From the NCBI GenBank assembly GCA_963800335.1, contig CAWDAN010000002.1:248001-312000 (forward strand): a stretch of DNA of 64,000 bases. Reading direction: 5' to 3'. Source of the stretch: Flavisphingopyxis sp963800335 (GTDB lineage: Bacteria > Pseudomonadota > Alphaproteobacteria > Sphingomonadales > Sphingomonadaceae). This document shows, piece by piece, positions 26,225 through 36,242 of this stretch (its first letter is position 1; every line of letters begins with the position of its first letter). The notes beneath the pieces are model-generated. The model searched no databases. It saw only the letters and a list, made by a program, of their open reading frames with translations, and was not told the DNA's origin. The translations under genes and the position numbers were made by a program.

Positions 26225-26242
26225 TATGCAGGCAAATGGATA
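26225..26242. promoter_or_regulatory. Candidate ARG box 1
   Basis: TATGCAGGCAAATGGATA is an imperfect 18-base palindrome (arms TATGCA and TGGATA, one mismatch). It matches 10 of the 16 defined positions of the E. coli ARG-box consensus. It lies 9 bases upstream of the argC start and 2 bases from a second, better box, the tandem layout bound by ArgR hexamers. ArgR is encoded in this operon. Confidence 0.5.
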
Positions 26243-26244
26243 AT

Positions 26245-26262
26245 TATGCAATAAGATGCATA
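26245..26262. promoter_or_regulatory. Candidate ARG box 2
   Basis: TATGCAATAAGATGCATA is an 18-base palindrome with perfect 6-base arms. It matches 12 of the 16 defined positions of the E. coli ARG-box consensus, and its ATGCA half also occurs in E. coli boxes such as that of carAB. The 20-base centre distance to box 1 puts both on one DNA face. It begins right after the TonB receptor stop. Confidence 0.62.
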
Positions 26263-28287
26263 TTATCGAATATCGATCGTCAGTCCGAGCCAGACGATGC
26301 GCGGCGCGCCGATCTCGCTGTCGTTGCCGACGCGGCGCGTCACGACTTCGGCGTCGAACAGGTTCTCGACCCGCGCGACAAGCGATGCGCGGCGGCTGAG
26401 CGGGACACTGGCGAAACCGTCGAGCGTGAAAGCTGCGGGCAGGGGATTGGCGCCTAGGTCGTCCTCGAACTGGCGTCCGACATAGCGTCCGGTCAGCGAG
26501 GCGCGCGCCGCATCATGGTTCCAGCCGATCGTCGCGCTCGCGGCGTGGCGCGGGCTTTGCGCGGGCGGACGTCCGTCGATCGCTGCCGCTGCGCCAGTCG
26601 CGGACACCTTCGCATCGCTGAAGGCGTAGGATGCGCTGAGATCGAACGCGCCGAGCGCGGCATGCACGTCGAACTCGACACCATAAGCGACGATCGCGTC
26701 GATATTCTGTCGCTCGCGCAGGTTGGGCCCGATCGTGACGTTGGCGATTGCGTCCTCGAGCCGGTTGGCAAAGCCCGTGATCGATACACCGACATCCTCG
26801 CGCGGCGCCCAGTCGAACCCCGCCTCGATCCCGCGCAGTCGTTCGGGCGACAGCGCCGGATTGGCACGCGTGACCACGGGAAAGACGGTGAAGGGGCGGT
26901 AAAGCTCGTTCAATGTCGGCAAGCGAAAGCCGGTATAGGCGGCGCTGCGGAGCGCCAGTGCGGGTGCGACCTGATAGCGCAGCCCGGTACGCACGCTCGG
27001 CTCCCAGCCCGCGCGGTCGGGGTAGGCCTGGTCGATCGTCGGGACGCCTGCGGCATTGGCCTCGGCGAAGAAGCCGCGCGTGATCTTATAGCGGTCGATC
27101 CGCGCGCCGCCGGTCAGCGTCAGGTCGCCGAGCGTCCAGTCGCCTTCACCGAACAGCCCCGCGGTCAGGTTGCGCCCACCCGCCTGCCGCCGCGCGGTAA
27201 TACTCCCTGAAAATGCGCTGATCGCGTTTTCGCGCAACTCGCCCTCGGCCTGGCGCGCGTCGAGGCCAAAGCGCAGCGTTACCGCTTTGCCCGTCGGCGG
27301 GCGCAGTTCGATCTTGCCGCCGAGACCGGTCGAGGGCGTCGCGCGCTGGTCGAGCACGGGGACGAAGCGCGTCGAGCTGACGACGACATTGGCGAAATTG
27401 CGCGCCTGCGCATAGGCGAGCGCCTCGAATTGCCATGGCCCGCGCGCGACGAAACGCAGGCTGGTGTCGACGCCCTCGCTACGGCTGTCGGCGCCCGCGT
27501 AGCGCAGCGTGCGGTCATCGCGAAAGACGAGCGCGCGCGCCTGCAGCTCGGATTCCCCACCGGTTGGAATCACCGCCTGCGCCGACAGCGAGCCATTGGC
27601 ATAGCGTGCGCGCACGTCGTTGGGGCCGCGCGTGGCCTCGGGCACGGTGTAGAAGCCATCGCCGCGATCGTAGCGTCCGCCGAGGACGACATGCCCAGCG
27701 CCGAGCGGCCCAGCGGTCGCGACCGAGACCTCGCTGGCATTGCCGCTGCCATAGAGGCCGCGCGCCGACAGGGCGGGCAGGCTGGCGGGCGAGGCGCTGG
27801 TCAGCTCGATCGTCCCGGTCAGCGCGCCCGCGCCGAACGCGCCAGTGCCGCCGCCGCGCGTGATCCGGGCGCTGGCCAGCCGCTCGGGGGCGACCGCATT
27901 GAACGGGATATAGCCGAAGAACGGATCGGCGACCGGCACGCCGTCGAGCAGGACCAGCGCGCGGCTGCTGGCGTTGCCGCCGAGTCCGCGCAGCGTCACG
28001 CCCTGCGCGCTGGGATTGGCCGAGCGGCTGTCCGAGCGGCGGAATTGCTGGACATCCGCGACATCGCGCAGCGCGTTCTCGATCCGGCCCGAAGCATCGG
28101 CGAGCAACCGGTCGCGATCGATCTCGGCGGTCGAATAGGCCGCGCTGCCCGGCGGCGGGGGCAGCGCCGTGCCGATGACGACGATCGTGTCGCTGTCGTC
28201 GGCAACGTCGCTCGCGTCCTGCGCGAAGGCGGGGGTCGCGGCGAAGATGGTCGATGCAAGAAGGATAGTGCGGATCGCGACGGTCAT
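26263..28287 (-). CDS. TonB-dependent outer-membrane receptor
   Basis: The product (674 residues from ATG 28287) has a signal peptide (TILLASTIFAATPAFA), a plug domain containing RIENALRDVADVQQFRRSDS, LRGLGGNASSRALVLLDGVP and the GTGAFGAGALTGTIELTSAS segment, and a beta-barrel ending in the aromatic-type C-terminus IVWLGLTIDIR. These receptors import siderophores, cobalamin or other large ligands using TonB energy. The ligand is not evident and no riboswitch or Fur-like site was recognised upstream. The frame extends to 28389, but that part is a shadow of acs. Its stop abuts ARG box 2. Divergent from acs. Confidence 0.9.
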   Translation of the reverse strand: MTVAIRTILLASTIFAATPAFAQDASDVADDSDTIVVIGTALPPPPGSAAYSTAEIDRDRLLADASGRIENALRDVADVQQFRRSDSRSANPSAQGVTLRGLGGNASSRALVLLDGVPVADPFFGYIPFNAVAPERLASARITRGGGTGAFGAGALTGTIELTSASPASLPALSARGLYGSGNASEVSVATAGPLGAGHVVLGGRYDRGDGFYTVPEATRGPNDVRARYANGSLSAQAVIPTGGESELQARALVFRDDRTLRYAGADSRSEGVDTSLRFVARGPWQFEALAYAQARNFANVVVSSTRFVPVLDQRATPSTGLGGKIELRPPTGKAVTLRFGLDARQAEGELRENAISAFSGSITARRQAGGRNLTAGLFGEGDWTLGDLTLTGGARIDRYKITRGFFAEANAAGVPTIDQAYPDRAGWEPSVRTGLRYQVAPALALRSAAYTGFRLPTLNELYRPFTVFPVVTRANPALSPERLRGIEAGFDWAPREDVGVSITGFANRLEDAIANVTIGPNLRERQNIDAIVAYGVEFDVHAALGAFDLSASYAFSDAKVSATGAAAAIDGRPPAQSPRHAASATIGWNHDAARASLTGRYVGRQFEDDLGANPLPAAFTLDGFASVPLSRRASLVARVENLFDAEVVTRRVGNDSEIGAPRIVWLGLTIDIR

Positions 28288-28366
28288 GCGCGCTTCTGTG
28301 CCAAGCCGGGGGCTAGGACGAAAGGCCGCAATGCTGCTAGACCAAAAGAAAATCACAGGAGACGCG

Positions 28367-30316
<1,950 letters not shown>

Positions 30317-30348
30317 AGCGGTGGCGGTAATTCTTGCCGACCGCGGCG

Positions 30349-31218
30349 TTAGAAGTTAACCGCGCACGCCTGCGGATCGCCGCTGTCGAGGCCGCGCTTG
30401 AGGGCGGCCATGCGCTGTTCCGAACTGCCGTGCGTGAACATGCTCTCGACCGGGTTCTGGCCCGCCGATTTCATAAGCGTGTCGTCGCCGATCTGGTGCG
30501 CGGCGCGCAGCCCTTCCTCGACATCGCCGGGTTCGATCCGGTCGCGGTTGCGGCCCGCCCAGACACCGGCATAGCAATCGGCCTGAAGCTCGACCTGGAC
30601 CTGGATCGCATTTCCTTCGGCGCGCGATGCGCGCGCCTGCAGTCCGCGCGCCTGGTCAAGCGTACCGGTCAGGCCCTGGACGTGATGGCCAACTTCGTGC
30701 GCGATGACATAGGCCTGGGCAAAATCGCCGCCGGCACCCATGCGGCTGGCCATTTCATCGTAGAAAGAGGTATCGAGATAGATGTTGTTGTCGGTCGGGC
30801 AGTAGAACGGTCCCATCGCCGACTGCGCCGCGCCGCAGCCCGATTTTGCGCCGCCCTGGTAGAAGGACAGGCCCGTAGGACTGTATGTCTTGCCCTGTTC
30901 GCGGAAAATCGCGCCCCAGGTCTGTTCGGTCGATGTCAGCACGCGTCCGGAGAATTGCTCTGCCTTGGTATCATAGGCTTGGGCAGGACCGTTGCTGGTG
31001 GCTGGTGCCCCGCCGCTGAGGCCGAGCCCGCCGCCCGAGAACATGAAATAGCCAACGATCGCGATGATGACGATCGTACCGATCCCCATCTTGCGACCGA
31101 GCAGCATCGGCAGCAGGCCGATCAAGCCGCCGAGCCCGCCACCGCCGCCACCGAAACCTGACCGGCCACTGCCGAGGTCGCGCGCGTTGCTGCTGGGATC
31201 AAGATCGTCGAGGCGCAT
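30349..31218 (-). CDS. YpfJ-family neutral zinc metallopeptidase
   Basis: The 289-residue product has a glycine-rich N-terminus, one membrane anchor (MGIGTIVIIAIVGYFMFSGG, about residues 44-63) and the zinc_peptidase/YpfJ domain with HEVGHH (AYVIAHEVGHHVQGL, about residue 170), preceded by ATQSAMGPFYCP-like (AQSAMGPFYCPTDNNIYLDT) and followed by ELQADCYAGVWAG. The HExxH with the downstream acid fits a zinc protease facing the periplasm. Its substrate is unknown. The start is the ATG at 31218. An EcfG-like promoter match lies upstream. Convergent with acs. Confidence 0.87.
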   Translation of the reverse strand: MRLDDLDPSSNARDLGSGRSGFGGGGGGLGGLIGLLPMLLGRKMGIGTIVIIAIVGYFMFSGGGLGLSGGAPATSNGPAQAYDTKAEQFSGRVLTSTEQTWGAIFREQGKTYSPTGLSFYQGGAKSGCGAAQSAMGPFYCPTDNNIYLDTSFYDEMASRMGAGGDFAQAYVIAHEVGHHVQGLTGTLDQARGLQARASRAEGNAIQVQVELQADCYAGVWAGRNRDRIEPGDVEEGLRAAHQIGDDTLMKSAGQNPVESMFTHGSSEQRMAALKRGLDSGDPQACAVNF

Positions 31219-31280
31219 AATTGGTCTCCTGGTTCGGTCGGTCGCACCAGCGATGCGTCCCTGCGGGTCGTTCCGCGATT

Positions 31281-31308
31281 GAAACATTGTCTGTCAGTCG
31301 AAACATTG
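31281..31308. repeat. Direct repeat in a divergent promoter region
   Basis: GAAACATTG occurs at 31281-31289 and again at 31300-31308, a 19-base period of roughly two helical turns. It lies between the divergent ypfJ-like and bdhA genes. Such spacing suits two half-sites of a regulator on one face of DNA, but no cognate regulator is evident. Confidence 0.45.
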
Positions 31309-31326
31309 GACGGGGCGGATGGTTCC
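31302..31326 (-). promoter_or_regulatory. Possible EcfG (stress sigma) promoter for the ypfJ-like gene
   Basis: On the minus strand GGAAC (31326-31322) is followed after 16 bases by TGTT (31305-31302), close to the alphaproteobacterial EcfG pattern GGAAC-N16/17-CGTT. The first base of the -10 differs. Transcription would start about 75 bases before the protease start codon. Confidence 0.35.
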
Positions 31327-31377
31327 TGCCACCAAGATGATGAAGCTCTTTCGGGCACCACATCTTCGGGAGGAACA

Positions 31378-32169
31378 ATGTCGGCCAATCTTAAAGGCAA
31401 GACCGCGCTGATCACGGGATCGACGAGCGGTATCGGGCTGGGCATTGCGCAGGTCTTGGCGCAGGCGGGCGCGAGTGTCGTCATCAACGGCTTCGGCGAT
31501 CCTGCCGAGATCGAGCGCGAACGTGCTGCGTTGGCTGCCGCCAGTGGCGCGGGCGCCTGGTACTCCGACGCCGACATGACCGATGCCTCCGCGATCGCCG
31601 CGATGATGGATTTTGCCAATGACAAGGCGGGCGGCGTCGACATCCTCGTCAACAATGCCGGGACGCAATATGTCGCGCCGGTCGACGACTTCCCGGTCGA
31701 CAAATGGAATCTGATCATCGCGCTCAACCTGACGGCGGCGTTCCACACGACGCGGCTCGTCCTGCCGCACATGAAACAGGCGGGCTGGGGGCGCATCATC
31801 AACACCGCATCGGCGCACTCGCTCGTCGCCAGCCCCAACAAGTCGGCTTATGTCGCGGCCAAGCACGGCATTGCCGGCCTGACCAAGACCGTCGCGCTCG
31901 AAGTCGCGCAGGCGGGTATCACGGTGAATGCGATCAGCCCGGGCTATGTCTGGACGCCGCTCGTCGAGAACCAGATCCCCGACACGATGAAGGCGCGGGG
32001 CCTGACCCGCGAGCAGGTCATGAACGATGTCCTGCTTGCGGCGCAGCCGACCAAGAAGTTCGTTACCGTCGACCAGGTCGCGGCGATGGCGCTGTTCCTT
32101 TGTGGCGAAGCGGCATCGGCGATCACGGGGGCGAACCAGGTGATCGACGGAGGCTGGACCGCGCAATGA
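31378..32169 (+). CDS. bdhA: 3-hydroxybutyrate dehydrogenase (SDR family)
   Basis: This short-chain dehydrogenase interconverts 3-hydroxybutyrate and acetoacetate with NAD+, in polyhydroxybutyrate or ketone-body use. The 263-residue product has the Rossmann start TALITGSTSGIGLGIA (about residues 8-23), NNAGTQYV, the catalytic Ser in INTASAHSLVASPNKSAYVA with Y-x3-K (SAYVAAKHGI) and the ISPGYVWTPLVENQIPD segment that resembles known 3-hydroxybutyrate dehydrogenases. ATG at 31378 follows a GGGAGGAA ribosome site. The next gene starts within its stop (ATGA). Confidence 0.85.
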   Translation: MSANLKGKTALITGSTSGIGLGIAQVLAQAGASVVINGFGDPAEIERERAALAAASGAGAWYSDADMTDASAIAAMMDFANDKAGGVDILVNNAGTQYVAPVDDFPVDKWNLIIALNLTAAFHTTRLVLPHMKQAGWGRIINTASAHSLVASPNKSAYVAAKHGIAGLTKTVALEVAQAGITVNAISPGYVWTPLVENQIPDTMKARGLTREQVMNDVLLAAQPTKKFVTVDQVAAMALFLCGEAASAITGANQVIDGGWTAQ

Positions 32170-32807
32170 CGGGTCGCCGGGCAGTTTCGATCGTCGCATT
32201 CGCGCTGGTGGTTGGCGGCTGCCAGACGATCGCCCCGCCCGCACCCGCCGAGGTAGCCGATCAGCGCCCGACCGATTGGCGCAGCGTCGCCAGCACCGCC
32301 GACCGCAAGCGGATTTCCAATTGGCGTACGGCCTGGGTCGCTGCGCTGCGCGCCGCACGTGCCGCTGGCTATGGTGATGATCTGGTCGCCCGGCGAGCGT
32401 TGTTCGACCCCGATGCGGCGCTGCCCAATCCCTATATCCCGCCCGGCAACTATCGCTGTCGCACGACCAAGCTTGGCGCGAAGTCGGCTGGCCTGCTCGA
32501 CTATGTGGCATATGGCTGGTTCAGCTGCCGGGTCGCCGCCGAACAGGATATCTTCAGCTTCACCAAGCTGAGCGGGTCACAGCGTCCGGTTGGCCTGTTG
32601 TTCGACGACAACGACCGTCGGCAGGTGTTTCTCGGCACGCTCCAGCTCGGAGACGAGAGCGGCATCATAGATTATGGAATCGACGGCGAACGCGACATGG
32701 CGGGGCTGGTCGAGCGCATCGGTGCCAACCATTGGCGCCTTGTGCTGCCCTATCCGGCGTTCGAATCGCTGCTCGACGTGATCGAGATTACGCCAACCGC
32801 CGACTAG
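32166..32807 (+). CDS. DUF4893 lipoprotein
   Basis: The 213-residue product begins with a lipoprotein signal (VSIVAFALVVGGCQT; lipid-carrying Cys about residue 19) and continues as a DUF4893-type domain: WRSVASTADRKRISNWRTAW, YIPPGNYRCRTTKLGAKSAG and LLDYVAYGWFSCRVA. No catalytic motif is known for this family. It overlaps the bdhA stop by ATGA, so the two are co-transcribed, but a shared function is not obvious. The frame open upstream is a bdhA shadow. Confidence 0.8.
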   Translation: MTGRRAVSIVAFALVVGGCQTIAPPAPAEVADQRPTDWRSVASTADRKRISNWRTAWVAALRAARAAGYGDDLVARRALFDPDAALPNPYIPPGNYRCRTTKLGAKSAGLLDYVAYGWFSCRVAAEQDIFSFTKLSGSQRPVGLLFDDNDRRQVFLGTLQLGDESGIIDYGIDGERDMAGLVERIGANHWRLVLPYPAFESLLDVIEITPTAD

Positions 32808-32867
32808 GGTTTGCGCTTCGGCACGCGAGGGTTAGACTACGGACGACATCAATCCGGGGGACCCGCC

Positions 32868-34199
32868 ATGCGCATACCGAATTCACTCGTCACCCACGCG
32901 GCTATCATCGCGATGGCCCTCGCGTCTCCGGCGATTGTCCAGGCGCAGGACCTGCGCGCCGACGTCGCTCGCGACATGCCCTCGCTGATGGAACTCTATC
33001 GCACGCTCCACACCAATCCCGAGCTCAGCGGTCACGAGGTCAAATCGGCTGCCCGCATGGCCGAAGAGGCGCGCAAGCTCGGTTTCACGGTAACCGAAAA
33101 GGTCGGCGGAACGGGCGTCGTCGCGGTCATGGAAAACGGTCCCGGTCCGGTCCTGATGATCCGCGCCGACATGGACGCGCTGCCGGTCAGCGAACAGACC
33201 GGACTGCCGTTCGCCTCGAAGGTGCGTGTGACGACCGAAGCGGGCGTCGAAACCGGAGTCATGCACGCTTGCGGTCACGATACGCACATGACCGCCTGGG
33301 TCGGCACCGCACGACGGATGGCTGCGATGAAGGACCAGTGGTCGGGGACGCTGATCATGATCGGCCAGCCCGCCGAAGAGATCGGCGCGGGCGCGCAAGC
33401 GATGCTCGACGATGGCCTCTACACACGCTTTCCGAAACCCGATTACGCGCTCGCCTTTCACGACGCGGCGCAGTTTCCGGCGGGGATGATCGGCTATACG
33501 CCGGGATACGCCCTGGCCAATGTCGACAGCGTCGATATCACGGTGAAAGGGATCGGCGGCCATGGCGCCTATCCGCACACGACCAAGGACCCGATCGTCC
33601 TGGCGAGCAAGATCGTCATGGCGCTGCAGACCCTGGTATCGCGCGAAGTCGATCCGCAATCGCCCGCCGTCGTCACCGTCGGCAGCTTCCATGCCGGTGC
33701 CAAGCACAACATCATCTCGGACGAGGCGAAGCTCCAGCTGACCGTGCGCAGCTACACCGACGAGGTTCGCGACCAGTTGTTGGGCGGTATCGCGCGGATT
33801 GCCAAGGGAGAGGCAATCGCCTCGGGGCTCGACGAGGCGCATATGCCGGTGGTGAGCGTGCGGCGCGGCGAATACACGCCGTCGACCTACAACGTCCCGG
33901 CCTTTGCCGAACGCTTCGCCAAACTTGCGACCGCGCGGTTCGGCGCCGATCGCGTGGTGCAAGCGCCGCCGGTAATGGGCGGCGAGGATTTCAGCCGCTT
34001 CTACCGCGCCGACAAGTCCATCGAGAGCCTGATCTTCTGGGTCGGCGGCGCACCGGCGGCCGACATCGCTGCGGCAGCCAAGGGTGAGAAGACGCTGCCC
34101 TCCTTGCATTCGCCGTTTTGGGCACCCGATGCCAGTGCGGTGATTGCCACTGCGACCGAAGCGCTGACCGCCACCGCGCTCGACGTGCTCAAGAAATAG
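32868..34199 (+). CDS. Secreted M20-family amidohydrolase
   Basis: The 443-residue product has a signal peptide (THAAIIAMALASPAIVQA) and an M20/IAA-amino-acid hydrolase-type domain: LHTNPELSGHE, MIRADMDALPV (metal-side DMDALP), the HACGHDTHM metal motif (about residues 130-138), QPAEEIGAGAQAML with the catalytic Glu pair, and GGEDFSRFY near the C-terminus. The dimerisation part contains GIGGHGAYPHTTKDP. Enzymes of this group split amide bonds of N-acyl amino acids or similar compounds using two metal ions. The exact substrate is unknown. The start is the ATG at 32868. Confidence 0.88.
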   Translation: MRIPNSLVTHAAIIAMALASPAIVQAQDLRADVARDMPSLMELYRTLHTNPELSGHEVKSAARMAEEARKLGFTVTEKVGGTGVVAVMENGPGPVLMIRADMDALPVSEQTGLPFASKVRVTTEAGVETGVMHACGHDTHMTAWVGTARRMAAMKDQWSGTLIMIGQPAEEIGAGAQAMLDDGLYTRFPKPDYALAFHDAAQFPAGMIGYTPGYALANVDSVDITVKGIGGHGAYPHTTKDPIVLASKIVMALQTLVSREVDPQSPAVVTVGSFHAGAKHNIISDEAKLQLTVRSYTDEVRDQLLGGIARIAKGEAIASGLDEAHMPVVSVRRGEYTPSTYNVPAFAERFAKLATARFGADRVVQAPPVMGGEDFSRFYRADKSIESLIFWVGGAPAADIAAAAKGEKTLPSLHSPFWAPDASAVIATATEALTATALDVLKK

Positions 34200-34251
34200 G
34201 ACCGGCGCCAATCAACTGAATTCGTTGCTCAGACCATCGAACATGTGTTCG

Positions 34252-34277
34252 GGAACCGATACGGCAGCGAAACCGTT
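34252..34277 (+). promoter_or_regulatory. EcfG-type general stress promoter
   Basis: GGAAC (34252-34256) is followed after 17 bases by CGTT (34274-34277), an exact match to the alphaproteobacterial EcfG consensus GGAAC-N16/17-CGTT. It lies 38 bases before the start codon of the small membrane protein gene, a normal position for a short leader. Confidence 0.65.
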
Positions 34278-34315
34278 GTCGCGCTTACGAACAATTATTT
34301 CGAGGGAGATGGAAA

Positions 34316-34633
34316 ATGGTCGATGAACGCGTAACCACGACTGATGATGGCGTAACAACCGAGCGGGTCGTCGAACGAACCGACAGCCGGCCTGATACCG
34401 TCTATGTCGAAAAATCGGGCGGCGGTGGTGGCCTGCTCGTCGGTCTGCTGATCTTGATCGCGCTCGCTGTCGGCGCGTGGTTCCTGCTCGCCCAGAACAA
34501 TAGCGAGGTCGCCAAGGACAATGCAGTAGCTGAAGCTGCGTCGCAGGTCGGCGATGCTGCCGATAATGTCGGCCAGGCCGCGCAGGACGCCGGTGCGGCT
34601 GTTCAGGATGCCGCCGACGGCGACGGCAACTAA
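34316..34633 (+). CDS. Small single-span membrane protein, probable stress gene
   Basis: The 105-residue product has a polar N-terminus, a GGGGG stretch, one membrane segment (LLVGLLILIALAVGAWFLLA, about residues 40-59) and an acidic Ala/Asp/Gln-rich C-terminal half with repeated heptad-like DAADNVGQAAQDAG units. I do not recognise a family. The ATG follows a GGGAGATGG ribosome-site region. An exact EcfG-type promoter precedes it and a strong two-part hairpin follows, so it is probably a one-gene unit of the general stress response. Confidence 0.72.
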   Translation: MVDERVTTTDDGVTTERVVERTDSRPDTVYVEKSGGGGGLLVGLLILIALAVGAWFLLAQNNSEVAKDNAVAEAASQVGDAADNVGQAAQDAGAAVQDAADGDGN

Positions 34634-34651
34634 GCCGAATACAACGACTCT

Positions 34652-34693
34652 CCCGCTGTTTCTGCCGGCCACGCATCCGGCAGCGACAGCGGG
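34652..34693 (+). terminator. Two-tier hairpin, probable terminator
   Basis: CCCGCTGT (34652-34659) pairs perfectly with ACAGCGGG (34686-34693). Inside it CTGCCGG (34662-34668) pairs with CCGGCAG (34677-34683) around an 8-base loop. No U-tract follows, so termination is inferred from the position 19 bases after the small membrane protein gene. The remaining bases to the next gene (34694-34853) hold nothing recognised. Confidence 0.55.
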
Positions 34694-34853
34694 GCGGGCG
34701 CGGCTGCCAACTGGCACCGCGCCCATTTGCCAAGAGGCGCCTGAAACGGTTGCCCTTGCGGTAACTGTAAAATTAACCGACACTTTACTGCTGGGTGATA
34801 CGTCATCCTTCAGGGCCGGATAAATCGGTCCGCAGGGGATCGTTCGCTCGGCC

Positions 34854-36242
34854 ATGTTGCGGGTTTTCAAACATTATATTCCCTACGCGGTTGTCGGCCT
34901 TGGGCTGGTTGATCTCTTTGCGCTGATGCTTGCCGGCGAAATCGGCTGGCAGCTGCGAGCGTTTCAGATCGCAATGGATCCCGGCCATCCTGGCGGGCGG
35001 CTGATACCGCTGGTCAGCTTTGCGCTCAGCATCTGGCTGGCGATGGTCGCGGTAGGTGCCTATTCCAGCGAGGCGCTGCTATCTGTCCGTATCGCCATCA
35101 CGCGGCTGCTCGCGGCGATCTCACTGGGCGTGATCTTCCTGTCGCTAATGAACTTTCTCGCGCCCGGCGCGACGCTGTGGCGGTCGAATTCGCTCTACGC
35201 GATGGTCGCGGCGATCATCATCGTGATTGGCTTGCGCCTGATCGTGAGCCGGGCGATCGATACGCGCAATTTCCGGCGACGGATCGTCGTTTTGGGGGCC
35301 GGGAGCCGCGCCGAACGGATCCGCCGGCTGGCGCTGCGACCGGGCTGCGGCTTCACCATCGTCGGCCTGATTGCGATGGCGGAGGGGCCGAACGTGGTTG
35401 TGGACGCGACGCCGCGCGGTGAGATCGCCAACCTGGCGCGCTATGTCGTCGAACGCGACGCGACCGAGGTAGTGCTGGCGCTCGAGGAACGGCGCAATGC
35501 CCTGCCGCTCGACGACCTGCTCAGGATCAAGACGACCGGCGTCCACGTCAACGACATATCGAGTTTTTTCGAACGCGAAACGGGGCGTGTCGATCTCGAT
35601 AGCGTCAACCCGAGCTGGTTCATCTTTTCCGACGGATTTACCGCCGGACAACGACTTTCCAAGGTCTCCAAGCGCATTTTCGACATCGTCATGTCGCTTG
35701 CGCTGCTGCTCCTTGCGATCCCGTTGGTGGCGCTGTTCGGCCTGGCCGTGAAGCTCGGCAGCTCCGGGCCGATCTTCTATCGGCAGACGCGCGTCGGACT
35801 TTATGGCCAGACCTATGACATCATCAAGCTACGCTCGATGCGGCAGGACGCCGAAAGCGCCGGCAATGCGGTCTGGGCGAGCGAGGACGATCCACGCGTA
35901 ACGACGATCGGTCGCTGGATGCGCAAGCTCAGGATCGACGAATTGCCGCAGAGCTGGTGTATTCTGACGGGTGACATGAGCTTCGTCGGGCCGCGGCCTG
36001 AACGGCCCCAGTTCGTCGACGAGCTGCAGGCGCAGATCCCCTTTTATGCCGAGCGGCATATGGTCAAGCCGGGCCTGACCGGCTGGGCGCAGATAAACCT
36101 GCCTTATGGTGCGTCGATCGACGACAGCCGCGAAAAGCTCGAATACGATCTCTATTACGCCAAGAACTATACGCCTTTCCTCGATGTGCTGATCCTGCTG
36201 CAGACGTTGCGCGTCGTCTTGTGGCCCGAGGGTGCACGATGA
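34854..36242 (+). CDS. Exopolysaccharide sugar transferase, PEP-CTERM/XrtA type
   Basis: The 462-residue product has about four N-terminal membrane segments, a Rossmann-like middle (RRIVVLGAGSRAERIRRLA) and a C-terminal bacterial sugar-transferase domain with KRIFDIVMSLALLLLAIPLV, IIKLRSMRQDAES, SFVGPRPERPQFV and KPGLTGWAQINLPYG. It loads the first sugar phosphate onto undecaprenyl phosphate for exopolysaccharide synthesis. Its length, layout and place directly before prsK and prsR match the glycosyltransferase of PEP-CTERM/exosortase A loci (TIGR03013-type). The exosortase itself is not in this window. The stop overlaps the prsK start (ATGA). Confidence 0.88.
   Translation: MLRVFKHYIPYAVVGLGLVDLFALMLAGEIGWQLRAFQIAMDPGHPGGRLIPLVSFALSIWLAMVAVGAYSSEALLSVRIAITRLLAAISLGVIFLSLMNFLAPGATLWRSNSLYAMVAAIIIVIGLRLIVSRAIDTRNFRRRIVVLGAGSRAERIRRLALRPGCGFTIVGLIAMAEGPNVVVDATPRGEIANLARYVVERDATEVVLALEERRNALPLDDLLRIKTTGVHVNDISSFFERETGRVDLDSVNPSWFIFSDGFTAGQRLSKVSKRIFDIVMSLALLLLAIPLVALFGLAVKLGSSGPIFYRQTRVGLYGQTYDIIKLRSMRQDAESAGNAVWASEDDPRVTTIGRWMRKLRIDELPQSWCILTGDMSFVGPRPERPQFVDELQAQIPFYAERHMVKPGLTGWAQINLPYGASIDDSREKLEYDLYYAKNYTPFLDVLILLQTLRVVLWPEGAR

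Noticed and set aside
30317..30348. Bidirectional terminator between acs and the ypfJ-like gene
   Set aside because: A GCGGT...ACCGC hairpin can be drawn but needs a bulge and has no U-tract, too weak to annotate.
34694..34853. Sigma-54 promoter in front of the sugar transferase operon
   Set aside because: TGGCAC and TTGC elements are present, but the GG-to-GC spacing is 14 or 8 bases instead of 10, so no proper -24/-12 element exists.
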